A stretch of DNA of 14,175 bases, from NCBI GenBank assembly GCA_965602635.1, contig CBFCZU010000106.1, positions 1 through 14,175 on the forward strand. Direction: 5' to 3'. A program made the position numbers and the translations under genes. The notes below the pieces were generated by a model. It made no database searches. It was not told the DNA's origin and saw nothing but the letters and a program-made list of their open reading frames with translations. Positions 13,794 through 14,175 of this stretch are shown here, piece after piece; positions within the stretch are counted from its first letter, which is position 1; every line of letters begins with the position of its first letter. The stretch is from CBFCZU01 sp965602635. GTDB lineage: Bacteria; Planctomycetota; Phycisphaerae; SM23-33.

Positions 13794-14175
13794 ATGAGAA
13801 TCGCAACAGCGTTGGTGGCGCTGATCGGCATGCTGATGCTGGGTTCACCGGCCCCGGCGCAGGAGGGTGAGGCAAGCACCGAGGCCGCCGAGCGCCCCGC
13901 GCGGCAGCGCCCGGCACGCAACCGGCCGGCGCGCGGCGGCGCGTTCCGCACCGAGGCGTACTACCAGAGGCTACAGAGGGAGCTGGACCTGACGCCCGCC
14001 CAGCAGACGCAGATCAAGCAGATGCTGGACACGCACGCCCAGGCCGTCGCGAACCTTCAGAAGAAGCAGGGCGACCCGGCGGAACGGCGAGCCAAGTTGG
14101 CCAAGGCGCGCGAGGAAAACGACGAAGCCGCGCTGAAGAAGCTCCGCGCGGAGATGGGCAAGGCCGCCGCCGAGC
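13794..14175 (+). CDS. Secreted LTXXQ (Spy/CpxP-like) protein, 3' end cut by window
   Basis: Open to the window edge: 127 codons are visible and no stop is reached. MRIATALVALIGMLMLGSPAPAQ is a signal peptide with probable cleavage after APA or AQ. A basic Arg/Pro-rich stretch (RPARQRPARNRPARGG) follows. Then comes YYQRLQRELDLTPAQQTQIKQM, carrying the LTxxQ motif of Spy/CpxP-type periplasmic proteins, and a highly charged Lys/Glu/Ala-rich helix suited to a coiled hairpin. Characterised relatives are periplasmic chaperones or stress-signalling adaptors; in Planctomycetota similar proteins are common and mostly unstudied, so the function is open. A good ribosome site (AAAGGGAG, about 13782-13789) precedes the ATG. 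It is separated from the maturase by 158 bases and is probably a separate unit. Confidence 0.7.
   Translation, partial: MRIATALVALIGMLMLGSPAPAQEGEASTEAAERPARQRPARNRPARGGAFRTEAYYQRLQRELDLTPAQQTQIKQMLDTHAQAVANLQKKQGDPAERRAKLAKAREENDEAALKKLRAEMGKAAAE

Overview
The window is GC-rich and fully coding on the + strand. Several things suggest a member of the Planctomycetota, probably of the Phycisphaerae type, recovered from an anoxic or low-oxygen setting. It has a Cys-type sulfatase with an oxygen-independent sulfatase maturase, a lipoprotein built of squalene-cyclase-like repeats, lipid A and heptose genes, and gene-poor stretches full of short palindromic repeats. The lineage is inferred from gene content and style; no rRNA gene is present.

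Region 1 (1-1450): an isocitrate dehydrogenase gene (18-1127) is followed by a 323-base gap. This gap is not empty. It holds a good sigma70-type promoter (1155-1183), about 220 bases that can fold into a long interrupted hairpin, and a perfect 11-bp terminator hairpin (1382-1413). I read it as an unannotated structured RNA, either a free ncRNA of 6S-like size and shape or a terminator-controlled leader of lpxK.

Region 2 (1451-5583): a compact envelope operon, lpxK - hldE - gmhA - gmhB. LpxK phosphorylates the lipid A precursor. HldE (bifunctional), GmhA and GmhB carry sedoheptulose 7-phosphate to ADP-D-glycero-D-manno-heptose for the LPS inner core; the epimerase HldD is not in the window. 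GmhB is odd: it lacks most of the classical zinc loop and carries a C-terminal extension with two membrane segments. hldE appears to have its own promoter placed so that its transcript would be leaderless.

Region 3 (5584-8553): a squalene-cyclase-repeat lipoprotein, a 295-base gap packed with consecutive hairpins, and a DUF1015 protein.

Region 4 (8554-10845): a cytoplasmic-looking sulfatase whose reading frame contains a REP-like palindrome (9610-9652), then a rhomboid protease with noticeably different codon use.

Region 5 (10846-12396): a 1.55-kb island without a credible gene. It is made of different repeat families: a 190-bp hierarchical inverted repeat, at least five other perfect hairpins, a GATTAACC octamer array, two copies of a LacI-operator-like palindrome 111 bp apart, and a duplicated ~163-bp unit ending in a TTTCCG/GTTCCG low-complexity tract.

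Region 6 (12397-14175): an anaerobic sulfatase-maturating radical SAM enzyme with a SEC-C zinc tail, which could activate the sulfatase of region 4, then the start of a secreted LTXXQ/Spy-like protein cut by the window edge.
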